From Geovibrio ferrireducens (GTDB lineage Bacteria > Chrysiogenota > Deferribacteres > Deferribacterales > Geovibrionaceae): a stretch of 64,000 nt of DNA. Below the pieces are notes generated by a model. That model was not told the DNA's origin. It worked only from the letters and a program-made list of their open reading frames with translations, and made no database searches. Made by a program: the position numbers and the translations under genes. The stretch covers positions 1 to 64,000 of the forward strand of contig NZ_JAJAPB010000003.1 of the NCBI RefSeq assembly GCF_026226615.1. Reading direction: 5' to 3'. This document shows, piece by piece, positions 35,901 through 43,275 of the stretch (position 1 is its first letter; every line of letters starts with the position of its first letter).

Positions 35901-37820
35901 ATGAGCGAGCTGAAAAGACTGCACGAATGCGAACCTTTTAACCATATTCCGCAGAAAGCGGCAGATGACATTGAATCTCTCTCCAAAAGCGCCGTTTATC
36001 CCGGCGGAGTCGTACTCTTTACCCAGCGTTCCGAACCTAACGGATATTTATACTTCATACAAAGCGGGCTGGTGGAAATAACCGCGGAAACAGGCGAAGG
36101 TGTGGAGATGGTGGTGGACTACCGCAAACCGGGAGGCTTCTTCGGCTGGTCGCCCATATTCACAAGCGAAAACTACGCCGCCGGTGCAAAAACAATGGAG
36201 GAAACCCATTGCCTGCTTATCCCTAAAGAGCCGCTGCTCAGTCTTTCCCAGCAGCACCCTATAATATCGAACTATTTCAGCAAAGCGATCTATTCGCAGA
36301 TCAGAAAGCTCTATCGAGAAATGACGGAGCACAAATCCCTTGACCCCATGGCGCAGATTGAGGCATACCCTTTTCAGAAGCGCCTTATAGAGATAATGTC
36401 CAGACCCGTGGAAACCTGCAAACTCACAACTCCGGTGCGCGACATCGCAATGAAAATGACCGAGCTTGACATAGCCGCCCTTGTAGTCCGCGGGGATGAC
36501 GGCAACATGGCTGGTATAATCACGGAAAGGGACATGGTGCGCAAGGTGCTTGCCACTGATACGGACAACTGCCTCAAACATTTCACAGCAAAAGATGTAA
36601 TGACTCCGGACCCAATCTTCATGCGCCCGGATACATATATGTATGAGGCCGCAACCTTCATGCTCCGCCACAGCATCAGGCATCTTCCCATCCTTGAAGG
36701 GAATAATATAGTCGGTATAGTCTCCATTCAGGATCTGATGAAATTCCGCAGTCAGAAGTCAATGCTTCTGGTGGGCAGCGCAAAGGAAGCGGAAACAATA
36801 GAAGAGCTCACCCACATCAGGGGCGAAATTGTGAAAGTTGCCAAAATTCTTCTGGCCGAAAACCGCTCCCATGTTGAAACAATGGAAATCCTCTCCTATA
36901 TACATCACAGCATAATACGCCGCTGCTTTGAGGTGGTTCTTGCCTCCATGCTGAAAGAGGGGCACAGCCTTCCGCCTGTCAAATACACCTTCATAATAAT
37001 GGGGAGCGGCGGGCGGAAAGAGATGCTTCTTGGGCCCGATCAGGACAACGGCTTCATATTCGAGGACTACCCTGACGAGATCCATGAAGATGTGGAAGCA
37101 TTTTTTGACCCGCTTGCAGAAAGGCTTGTCTCTGCCCTGGCGGATGTAGGCTACCACCTCTGCAACGGCAAGGTGATGGTAAACAATCCCGACTGGCGCG
37201 GACGGCTTTCCGAATGGAAGGAGAGAGTCAGCAGATGGGTGCGTGTTCCGGAACCTCAGCGAGTGCGTTATTCATCAATATTTTTCGACTTTATGCCCAT
37301 CGTTGGGGAGGAATCGCTCTGCAACAGCCTGAGAGAAACAGTTTTTCAGGAAATAAAGGCCAACCCCCTCTTTCTTTTTCAGATGATGGAGCTGGATTTC
37401 AAACACAAGGTTCCACTGAACCTTCTGGGCAGATTCATCACATCCGGCGAAAAAGAGCATAAGGGAAAGCTGTCACTCAAGGAGAACGGCAGCATATTTA
37501 TAGTGGACTGCGCCCGTATGTTCACCCTTGAGCAGGGTGTGCACGCAGTAACCACGCTGGACAGGCTTGATGTTCTTCTGGAAAGAAAGCTGTTTAATAA
37601 GTCAACTATTGAGAACCTTAAGGCAGCTTTTGAGTCCTTTACTTACCTTCGTCTCCAGAATGAGATAAACCTCATAGAACAGGGCAGCGCCCCCAGCCAT
37701 TACCTTGATCCCGATTTACTCAGCGATCAGGAGGCGGATCTTCTGAAAGAAGCATTCAAGGTGACAAGCAAGCTTCAGGACTCAACTAAGAGATATTTCT
37801 CCAAAATAATAGGACGCTGA
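35901..37820 (+). CDS. cNMP-binding / CBS-pair / DUF294 nucleotidyltransferase-like protein
   Basis: A 639-residue cytoplasmic signalling protein. The order is: cyclic-nucleotide-binding fold (about 15-135), two CBS domains (about 155-275; GIITERDMVRKVL and HLPILEGNNIVGIVS), a DUF294 nucleotidyltransferase-like domain with GSGGRKEMLLGPDQDNGFIF near 369-388, and a C-terminal DUF294 helical domain. The GSxGRxE...DQDN pattern matches GlnD/GlnE-type transferases, so it may modify a partner in response to adenine nucleotides. This architecture is common next to VC_2705-type acetate symporters. It is transcribed from its own promoter. Confidence 0.9.
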   Translation: MSELKRLHECEPFNHIPQKAADDIESLSKSAVYPGGVVLFTQRSEPNGYLYFIQSGLVEITAETGEGVEMVVDYRKPGGFFGWSPIFTSENYAAGAKTMEETHCLLIPKEPLLSLSQQHPIISNYFSKAIYSQIRKLYREMTEHKSLDPMAQIEAYPFQKRLIEIMSRPVETCKLTTPVRDIAMKMTELDIAALVVRGDDGNMAGIITERDMVRKVLATDTDNCLKHFTAKDVMTPDPIFMRPDTYMYEAATFMLRHSIRHLPILEGNNIVGIVSIQDLMKFRSQKSMLLVGSAKEAETIEELTHIRGEIVKVAKILLAENRSHVETMEILSYIHHSIIRRCFEVVLASMLKEGHSLPPVKYTFIIMGSGGRKEMLLGPDQDNGFIFEDYPDEIHEDVEAFFDPLAERLVSALADVGYHLCNGKVMVNNPDWRGRLSEWKERVSRWVRVPEPQRVRYSSIFFDFMPIVGEESLCNSLRETVFQEIKANPLFLFQMMELDFKHKVPLNLLGRFITSGEKEHKGKLSLKENGSIFIVDCARMFTLEQGVHAVTTLDRLDVLLERKLFNKSTIENLKAAFESFTYLRLQNEINLIEQGSAPSHYLDPDLLSDQEADLLKEAFKVTSKLQDSTKRYFSKIIGR

Positions 37821-37888
37821 AAACAGAACAGGAACATTTTAATTATATAATTTAAAACAAGACCTATTCATTTTCATTAAAAAAGCGC

Positions 37889-37903
37889 CTATTAGCATAA
37901 TAG
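37889..37903. promoter_or_regulatory. Inverted repeat upstream of the Acs-like gene
   Basis: CTATTA-GCA-TAATAG is a perfect inverted repeat in the 149-base AT-rich gap before the Acs-like gene, and its right half contains a possible -10 (CATAAT). A TAAACA word follows at 37930-37935. It is a candidate operator; no -35 can be named with confidence. Confidence 0.35.
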
Positions 37904-37969
37904 ATATAAATTTTGCACTTGTGTATTTTTAAACAAACGTGTTATTTTTCAGCATCACAGAGGTGAAGC

Positions 37970-39847
37970 ATGTCCATTTATTCGAGACTGGCCGAAAACT
38001 GCAAAAACTTCCAGAGACATTCTCTTGATAAGGCGGAGATGGATAAACTGCGCTCCCTCAGCGGAGACTATGAGAAGTTTCATGATTATATCGCCAGAAA
38101 ATATCTGGTATGGGAGAAGGAATACACTTCCCTGTACTGGGGGGAAAAATTTTCACCGAAATATTATGAGAACGGAACCCTCTGCCCGCTTGAGAATATT
38201 CTCGGTAAGCATCTTAATACCACAAAGAAAAATAAAGCGGCAATCATCTGGAAAGGCGCGGATCACTCCCAGATGGTTTATACATATCAGTCTCTTTATT
38301 CTGAGATAATAAAATGCGCATCCGCATTAAAAAAACTCGGACTCAAAAAAGGTGACAAGGTTCTGCTTCATCTTCCCAATATACCTGAGCTTATTATCTC
38401 AATGCTTGCCTGTGTTAAGCTCGGCGCAGTGCATATTGTGTACCACACCAGTTATTCCACTGACTCTCTGGCTGACAGAATAAACGACTGCCGCCCGAAG
38501 GTAATCATCACCGCTGACGGAACTGTCACCGCTAACCAGAACCTGAAAAACAAGCTGGACAACGCTCTGATAATTTCCGACCATCAGCCGCAGTACTGCA
38601 TAGTTGTGGAGCGGGTATCCAAAAGGGTACACATGAAGCCGCTCAGGGATATATGGTTTCATGATCTCATCAGTGATGAGCATTACTCTATAGCAAAAAA
38701 TCAGGGGCATGAATTCGCCCGCGCCGAAGACCCCATGTTTATGCTTTACACCTCAACAAACATGAAAGACCCGAAAGCGCTTGTTTTCCACACTGCGGGC
38801 TATCTTCTCTGGGCTTATTTCTCGTATCTGCTGATGTTTGACGCGCGCGACACGGACACTTTCTGGTGCACGGCGGATATTGCCTGGATAACCGGGCACT
38901 CCTACCTTGTGTACGGCCCCCTCATGGCAGGTGAGACAATTCTTGTCTTTGAAGATACAATCGACATGGAAAACGCACACAGATTCTACGACATATGCGA
39001 CAAATTCTGCGTAAACAAACTATACACCCGTCCGTCAATATTGAAATCTCTTATGAACGCAGCGCAAAAAAAGAAGAAGTATATGAAGCTCGACACCCTT
39101 GAACTGATAGCCACCGGCGGAGAGAAAATGACAGACGATGTCAGGGAGTGGACAGCCAGAGCACTGGGCAACTATAACGCTGCCCTTTTCGACATATACT
39201 CCATTACTGAGACCGGAGGCGCGATTGCGTCTGCCATACCCGGTTATGAGGAATGCAGACCCGGCACGGTTGCAAAACCTCTTCCGGGAGTTTCGGTGAA
39301 GATAATCAACAGCGCCAGCGGTGAAATACTTCCGGAACCTGACACTCAGGGCGCTCTGGTTCTGGACAGACCTATGCCGTCACTGTGCAGAACTATAAAT
39401 AATTCCTATGACACTTATAAAAAAATTTACTGGAAATCTTATAATAATAATGTATTCTTCAAAACAGGAGACTCGGCCGAAATCAATTCAGACGGTTATC
39501 TCACCCTAAAAGGCAGGATGGACGATGTTCTCCACCTGGGCGGTAAAAGGCTCAGCTTGATTGAGATTGAAGAAGCTATAAAAACACACGACAACGTTGA
39601 AGATTGCGCCGTGGTCAGCATTCCCGATGAGAAACGCGGGGATGCTCTTATTGCATTCAGCGTTTTGAAAAAAGAAATAGATGAAAGCTATCACGACACC
39701 ACTGTCAGAGAATTAAGAGAGCGGATTATTGAAGAAATCGGTGAAATCGCTCTGCCCAGTGAAATAAGATTCACAAGGACACTGCCGAAATCGCCCGACG
39801 GGGTAATTCTCCGCGATCTGCTTAAAGATATAGCAATGCAGATGTAA
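37970..39847 (+). CDS. Acetyl-CoA synthetase homologue with degenerate active site
   Basis: The 625-residue protein aligns over its full length with acetyl-CoA synthetase (WCTADIAWITGHSYLVYGPL, YSITETGG, TGDSAEINSDGYLTLKGRMDDV). However, the ATP-loop consensus YTSGSTGKPKG reads YTSTNMKDPKA at 260-270. In the C-terminal PKTxSGK motif the catalytic lysine is Val612 (LPKSPDGVILR). Both were checked at codon level. Loss of that lysine normally abolishes acyl-adenylate formation, so this is probably a pseudoenzyme or an altered-function enzyme. The frame is intact and codon use is normal, which argues against a decaying gene. It is followed 11 bases later by a CBS-pair gene. Confidence 0.85.
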   Translation: MSIYSRLAENCKNFQRHSLDKAEMDKLRSLSGDYEKFHDYIARKYLVWEKEYTSLYWGEKFSPKYYENGTLCPLENILGKHLNTTKKNKAAIIWKGADHSQMVYTYQSLYSEIIKCASALKKLGLKKGDKVLLHLPNIPELIISMLACVKLGAVHIVYHTSYSTDSLADRINDCRPKVIITADGTVTANQNLKNKLDNALIISDHQPQYCIVVERVSKRVHMKPLRDIWFHDLISDEHYSIAKNQGHEFARAEDPMFMLYTSTNMKDPKALVFHTAGYLLWAYFSYLLMFDARDTDTFWCTADIAWITGHSYLVYGPLMAGETILVFEDTIDMENAHRFYDICDKFCVNKLYTRPSILKSLMNAAQKKKKYMKLDTLELIATGGEKMTDDVREWTARALGNYNAALFDIYSITETGGAIASAIPGYEECRPGTVAKPLPGVSVKIINSASGEILPEPDTQGALVLDRPMPSLCRTINNSYDTYKKIYWKSYNNNVFFKTGDSAEINSDGYLTLKGRMDDVLHLGGKRLSLIEIEEAIKTHDNVEDCAVVSIPDEKRGDALIAFSVLKKEIDESYHDTTVRELRERIIEEIGEIALPSEIRFTRTLPKSPDGVILRDLLKDIAMQM

Positions 39848-39858
39848 AGGAGTTCAAT

Positions 39859-40266
39859 TTGAAGATCAGAGAGATAATGACAACCAAGGTCATCACAGCG
39901 AGACCTGATGAGACGATAAAAGAGGTTATCCTCCGCCTCAGAACAAACAAGATTTCAGGACTTCCTGTTATTAACAGCAGCAAAAAGATTGTGGGTGTTT
40001 TCAGCGAATCAGACGTTATGATGGCTCTGCCCGATATTCTTAACGATGCAGACGCCATTCCGCTTATTGACATCAAAGAACTTACGGATAACTCTGTGCG
40101 CATGGTTATGTCAGAACCCAGATTCACAATAAGCCCGGAAGCTGATGTTAAAGACGCAGCAAAAATAATGCTTGAGAAATATGTTCACCGTCTTCCGGTA
40201 ACAGAAAACGATGAGCTCATAGGCCTTGTTTCCCTCGGAGATGTACTGAAAGCCCTCACCAGCTAA
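39859..40266 (+). CDS. CBS-pair protein
   Basis: A 135-residue protein consisting of two CBS domains (about 1-58 and 75-135; RPDETIKEVILRLRTNKISGLPVI and MLEKYVHRLPVTENDELIGLVSLGDVL). Such stand-alone pairs bind AMP, ATP or S-adenosyl compounds and control partner proteins. It lies 11 bases after the Acs-like gene with an AAGGAG site, so the two are probably made together. It may sense adenylates for that protein (inference). Confidence 0.9.
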   Translation: MKIREIMTTKVITARPDETIKEVILRLRTNKISGLPVINSSKKIVGVFSESDVMMALPDILNDADAIPLIDIKELTDNSVRMVMSEPRFTISPEADVKDAAKIMLEKYVHRLPVTENDELIGLVSLGDVLKALTS

Positions 40267-40333
40267 TCCATTGCGCTGAGGGCTGCGGGATTGCCGCAAA
40301 AAGCAGTCCCGAAAAGCAGTACAGAAAACCTGT

Positions 40334-41389
40334 CTATTTTCCGAACATCCTTACCAGTGCCTCTTGGTACGGAGCCCTTATAATTCCTTTCTCGGTAATA
40401 ATTCCGGTCACCAATTCAGCGGGAGTGACATCAAACGCAGGATTGCGCACTTTGATATTTTCAGGCGCGGTTCGTCTGGCTCCGAAGGATGTCACCTCCG
40501 CGGCTTCCCGCTCCTCTATTTCAATATCCGCACCGCAGGGTGTTGTAAGGTCAACAGTTGACGACGGACAGGCAACATAAAAAGGTATGCCGAAATGTTT
40601 TGCCAGCACAGCAACACCGAGAGTACCTATCTTGTTGGCGACATCACCGTTTGCTGCGACTCTGTCAGTTCCCACTATAACAAGGTCAATATCGCCGCCG
40701 GCCATAACTGAGGCGGCCATATTATCGCATATCAGAGTAACATCCAGCCCGGCGCGCTGCAATTCCCATGAGGTAAGGCGGGCGCCTTGCAGAAGCGGTC
40801 TTGTTTCATCGGAAAAAACCCTGAAACTGCGCCCTTTTGCATGTGCGGTGTACATTGGCGCAGTAGCCGTGCCTATGCCGGATGTGGCAAGGGCTCCGGC
40901 GTTGCAGTGAGTAAGAACTCCGGCTCCATCCTTTATAAGCTCCGCGCCGTGCTCCCCTATTCCGTCGCATATGGCGCGGTCTTCTGTGTGTATCAGCTCG
41001 GCCTCTGCCGTAAGAAGCCTGTAAAGCTCACGCGAATCGGAAATTCCGCAGGTTCTGACCTTAGAAACAACCCTGTTCAGCGCCCAGCTTAAATTAACCG
41101 CAGTCGGACGGGATGAGTTGAGATATTCTGCACAGGCGGCAAGTTCGCGAAGGAAATCTTCGGGAGAAAGGTTCTGCTTATCCCTCATACCTACTGCAAG
41201 CCCGTATGCTCCTGCGATTCCTATAGCTGGCGCACCTCTGACCTTAAGCCTTTTTATGGAGTCCCAAACCTGTGCGGCTGTTTCCTGCTTTTCGCTCACA
41301 ACCTCCAGAGGAAGCAGTGTCTGGTCAAGAAAAAAGAGTTCGCCGTCCTTCCATTCGACGGTTCCGGGCAGATTAAAAACAGAATTCAT
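40334..41389 (-). CDS. mtnA: S-methyl-5-thioribose-1-phosphate isomerase
   Basis: Converts methylthioribose-1-phosphate to methylthioribulose-1-phosphate in 5'-methylthioadenosine salvage. The 351-residue protein has RGAPAIGIAGAYG (about 52-64), the catalytic Cys in THCNAGALATSGIGT (about 160-174) and the catalytic Asp in GTDRVAANGDVANKIGT (about 240-256). No other methionine-salvage gene is adjacent, so the product may go to a shortened salvage route. It precedes no obvious partner and follows the PilZ gene on the same strand after 28 bases. Confidence 0.94.
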   Translation of the reverse strand: MNSVFNLPGTVEWKDGELFFLDQTLLPLEVVSEKQETAAQVWDSIKRLKVRGAPAIGIAGAYGLAVGMRDKQNLSPEDFLRELAACAEYLNSSRPTAVNLSWALNRVVSKVRTCGISDSRELYRLLTAEAELIHTEDRAICDGIGEHGAELIKDGAGVLTHCNAGALATSGIGTATAPMYTAHAKGRSFRVFSDETRPLLQGARLTSWELQRAGLDVTLICDNMAASVMAGGDIDLVIVGTDRVAANGDVANKIGTLGVAVLAKHFGIPFYVACPSSTVDLTTPCGADIEIEEREAAEVTSFGARRTAPENIKVRNPAFDVTPAELVTGIITEKGIIRAPYQEALVRMFGK

Positions 41390-41417
41390 TAATTCACCAG
41401 ATGAAAATTATTGATTT

Positions 41418-41783
41418 TCAGTAAGAGAGCATGCGAAGCTTTTCCGCACATTCTTTTGATATTTCGTATATTTCTATTCCTGTCCAGTGCTCGTCAAACC
41501 AGACGGCACGCCCTTTCATTATGCCCACAAAGAGAGTGTCGTTGTAGGTGGGGTTCTCTCCTGCGTCTTTCACGCCTAAAGCCCTGACCTTGTCATAAGT
41601 GCCGATCTCAAAAGCAGCAGAACCCCTGAGTTTTCCGTTATCCTTGACACGCATGCCTTTTTCGGAAATATCAACAACCTTAAATGGTTCAAAAAGCTCG
41701 CCCTCTCCCTCTTTCCTGATAAAAAACTCAGTACGGAGCGGCGTTCTCGCATAGGAACGCTTATCATTTTCAAACAAATCCAT
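41418..41783 (-). CDS. PilZ-domain protein
   Basis: A 121-residue protein that is essentially one PilZ domain, the common cyclic-di-GMP receptor. The binding signature is present: RSYAR (RxxxR) near the N terminus and DISEKG (D/NxSxxG) about 25 residues later. The ATG at 41783 is chosen because the family pattern begins a few residues in. An upstream start at 41837 adds a stretch without family similarity. It could report the c-di-GMP made and degraded by the GGDEF and HD-GYP proteins of this window. Confidence 0.85.
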   Translation of the reverse strand: MDLFENDKRSYARTPLRTEFFIRKEGEGELFEPFKVVDISEKGMRVKDNGKLRGSAAFEIGTYDKVRALGVKDAGENPTYNDTLFVGIMKGRAVWFDEHWTGIEIYEISKECAEKLRMLSY

Positions 41784-42018
41784 TATCCACACACCGGAAA
41801 AAATAATTGTATTTTTTAATCTTACACTTAAAAACACCTCTATTCAAGCAGTCCGTTGATAAATAAACTCATATTTTCAATTATCATTAACGGGCAGATG
41901 GTAGACCGATAAAGACATCTGATGACTTTTTAACCAGCAATTTATAATTGTGAGCAAATATTAAGCATAATTGTTTATAAATAAAGGATATTTTATTATT
42001 TCCATTTTAAGGAAAATG

Positions 42019-42048
42019 TTGACACACAGCGTTCCTATCGGTTATTCT
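42019..42048 (+). promoter_or_regulatory. Promoter of the TAXI-TRAP operon
   Basis: Perfect TTGACA (42019-42024), an 18-base spacer, and TATTCT (42043-42048), leaving a leader of about 160 bases before the ATG at 42216. Confidence 0.6.
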
Positions 42049-42095
42049 TATACTAGCAGAGAATGCACCAAGGGGCATTAAATCAGAATTCAAGG

Positions 42096-42130
42096 CATAG
42101 CTCGGAAGTGGTCTTACCTCTTTCGCTATG
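42096..42130 (+). other. Leader-RNA hairpin before the TAXI gene
   Basis: CATAGC (42096-42101) pairs with GCTATG (42125-42130), and inside it GGAAGTGG pairs with CCTCTTTC (one mismatch, one wobble) around a TCTTA loop. This gives a 14-position stem of unusual regularity in the untranslated leader, with no T-run, so it is not a terminator. It may be a cis-regulatory or RNA-stabilising element. Confidence 0.5.
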
Positions 42131-42215
42131 ACACATCAGTATGTTATTCCCGGAGCCGGATTACAGCGCATATGAACACTGTAATGCGGTTCAGGGACAA
42201 ATAAAGGAGGAAAGC

Positions 42216-43211
42216 ATGAAGAAACTTACAGTTCTTATTGCGGCTCTTTTCATGGTCGCAGCAGCAGTTCCCGTTTCTTTCGCCAAAACCACTTTCGTTA
42301 CAATCGGTACAGGCGGCGTTACAGGGGTTTACTATCCTACAGGCGGAGCAATCAGCCGTATGGTAAACACAAAATCAAAAGAATACGGCATCAAAGCCAC
42401 TGTTGAATCAACCGGCGGGTCAGTTTACAACGTAAACGCTGTTCTCGCAGGTGATCTTGAGTTCGGCATAGCACAGTCAGACATTCAATATAAAGCTTAC
42501 TACGGTCAGGATGAGTGGAAAGATAAAGGTCCTCAGAAAAAACTGAGATCCGTTTTCTCCGTTCACCCTGAAACAATCACGCTTATCGCTTCCGAAGCCA
42601 GCGGCATTAAAGACATAATGACCCTTAAAGGCAAAAGAGTAAACGTGGGCAACCCCGGTTCCGGCCAGCTTCAGAACACCAAAGACCTTTTTGATGCTTT
42701 CGGACTTAAAGAAAGCGACCTCAAGGCAGAGTATATCAAAGCTGTTGAAGCTCCCGGTCTGCTTCAGGATGAAAGGCTTGACGCTTTCTTCTACACAGTG
42801 GGACACCCCAACGGAAACATCAAGGAAGCCACATCAGGCAGAATCAAAGTTGCCATAGTTCCCATAAGCGGCGCTCCCGTTGATAAGCTTATCGCAAAAT
42901 ACCCCTACTACGCTAAAGCCAAAATAGCCATCAAGGATTACCCCACAGCCGTCAACAAAGCAGATGTTGAGAGCGTTGGCGTGAAAGCCACCCTCGTAAC
43001 CTCCTCAGATGTTGATGCCAGTGTGGTTTATGCTATTACAAAAGAAGTTTTTGAAAACTTCGCAGAGTTCAAAAAAATCCACCCTGCATTCGAGAACCTT
43101 GAAAAACAGGATCTTCTTCAGGGTCTCTCCGCCCCGATACACCCCGGAGCACTTAAATACTACAAAGAGGCAGGGCTTGATAAGTTCATAGACAAGTCTC
43201 TTATCCAGTAA
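42216..43211 (+). CDS. TAXI-family TRAP transporter substrate-binding protein
   Basis: The periplasmic receptor of a TRAP transporter. The 331-residue protein begins with a signal peptide (KKLTVLIAALFMVAAAVPVSFA) and has the TAXI signature FVTIGTGGVTGVYYPTGGAISR, followed by GDLEFGIAQSDIQYKAYYG and GNPGSGQLQNT. The start has AAAGGAGG 6 bases upstream; an earlier frame-open stretch from 42141 lacks this and would bury the signal. Known or suspected ligands of the family are glutamate, 2-oxoglutarate and other dicarboxylates. Confidence 0.93.
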   Translation: MKKLTVLIAALFMVAAAVPVSFAKTTFVTIGTGGVTGVYYPTGGAISRMVNTKSKEYGIKATVESTGGSVYNVNAVLAGDLEFGIAQSDIQYKAYYGQDEWKDKGPQKKLRSVFSVHPETITLIASEASGIKDIMTLKGKRVNVGNPGSGQLQNTKDLFDAFGLKESDLKAEYIKAVEAPGLLQDERLDAFFYTVGHPNGNIKEATSGRIKVAIVPISGAPVDKLIAKYPYYAKAKIAIKDYPTAVNKADVESVGVKATLVTSSDVDASVVYAITKEVFENFAEFKKIHPAFENLEKQDLLQGLSAPIHPGALKYYKEAGLDKFIDKSLIQ

Positions 43212-43227
43212 CCAAAAAATTTTTAAA

Positions 43228-43262
43228 GGGAATCCGCTCACAAGGGCGGGTTCCCTTTTTAT
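43228..43262 (+). terminator. Intra-operon terminator between binding protein and permease
   Basis: GGGAATCCGC (43228-43237), 8-base loop, GCGGGTTCCC (43246-43255), then seven T residues. It should reduce read-through into the permease and so give excess binding protein. Confidence 0.85.
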
Positions 43263-43275
43263 TCAAGGGGTTTCT

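Larger units (their letters stand above)
41784..42215. other. Regulatory gap between PilZ and TAXI genes
   Basis: A 432-base gap with no credible gene. Its left part is AT-rich. The right part holds a plus-strand promoter and a structured leader, listed separately. An open reading from 42141 into the TAXI gene lacks a ribosome site and is not taken as the start. Confidence 0.6.

Noticed and set aside
39241-39847. Frameshift or sequencing error as the cause of the lost lysine in the Acs-like gene
   Set aside because: The frame stays open to the normal C terminus with family residues on both sides of Val612, and the ATP loop is altered independently 340 residues upstream.
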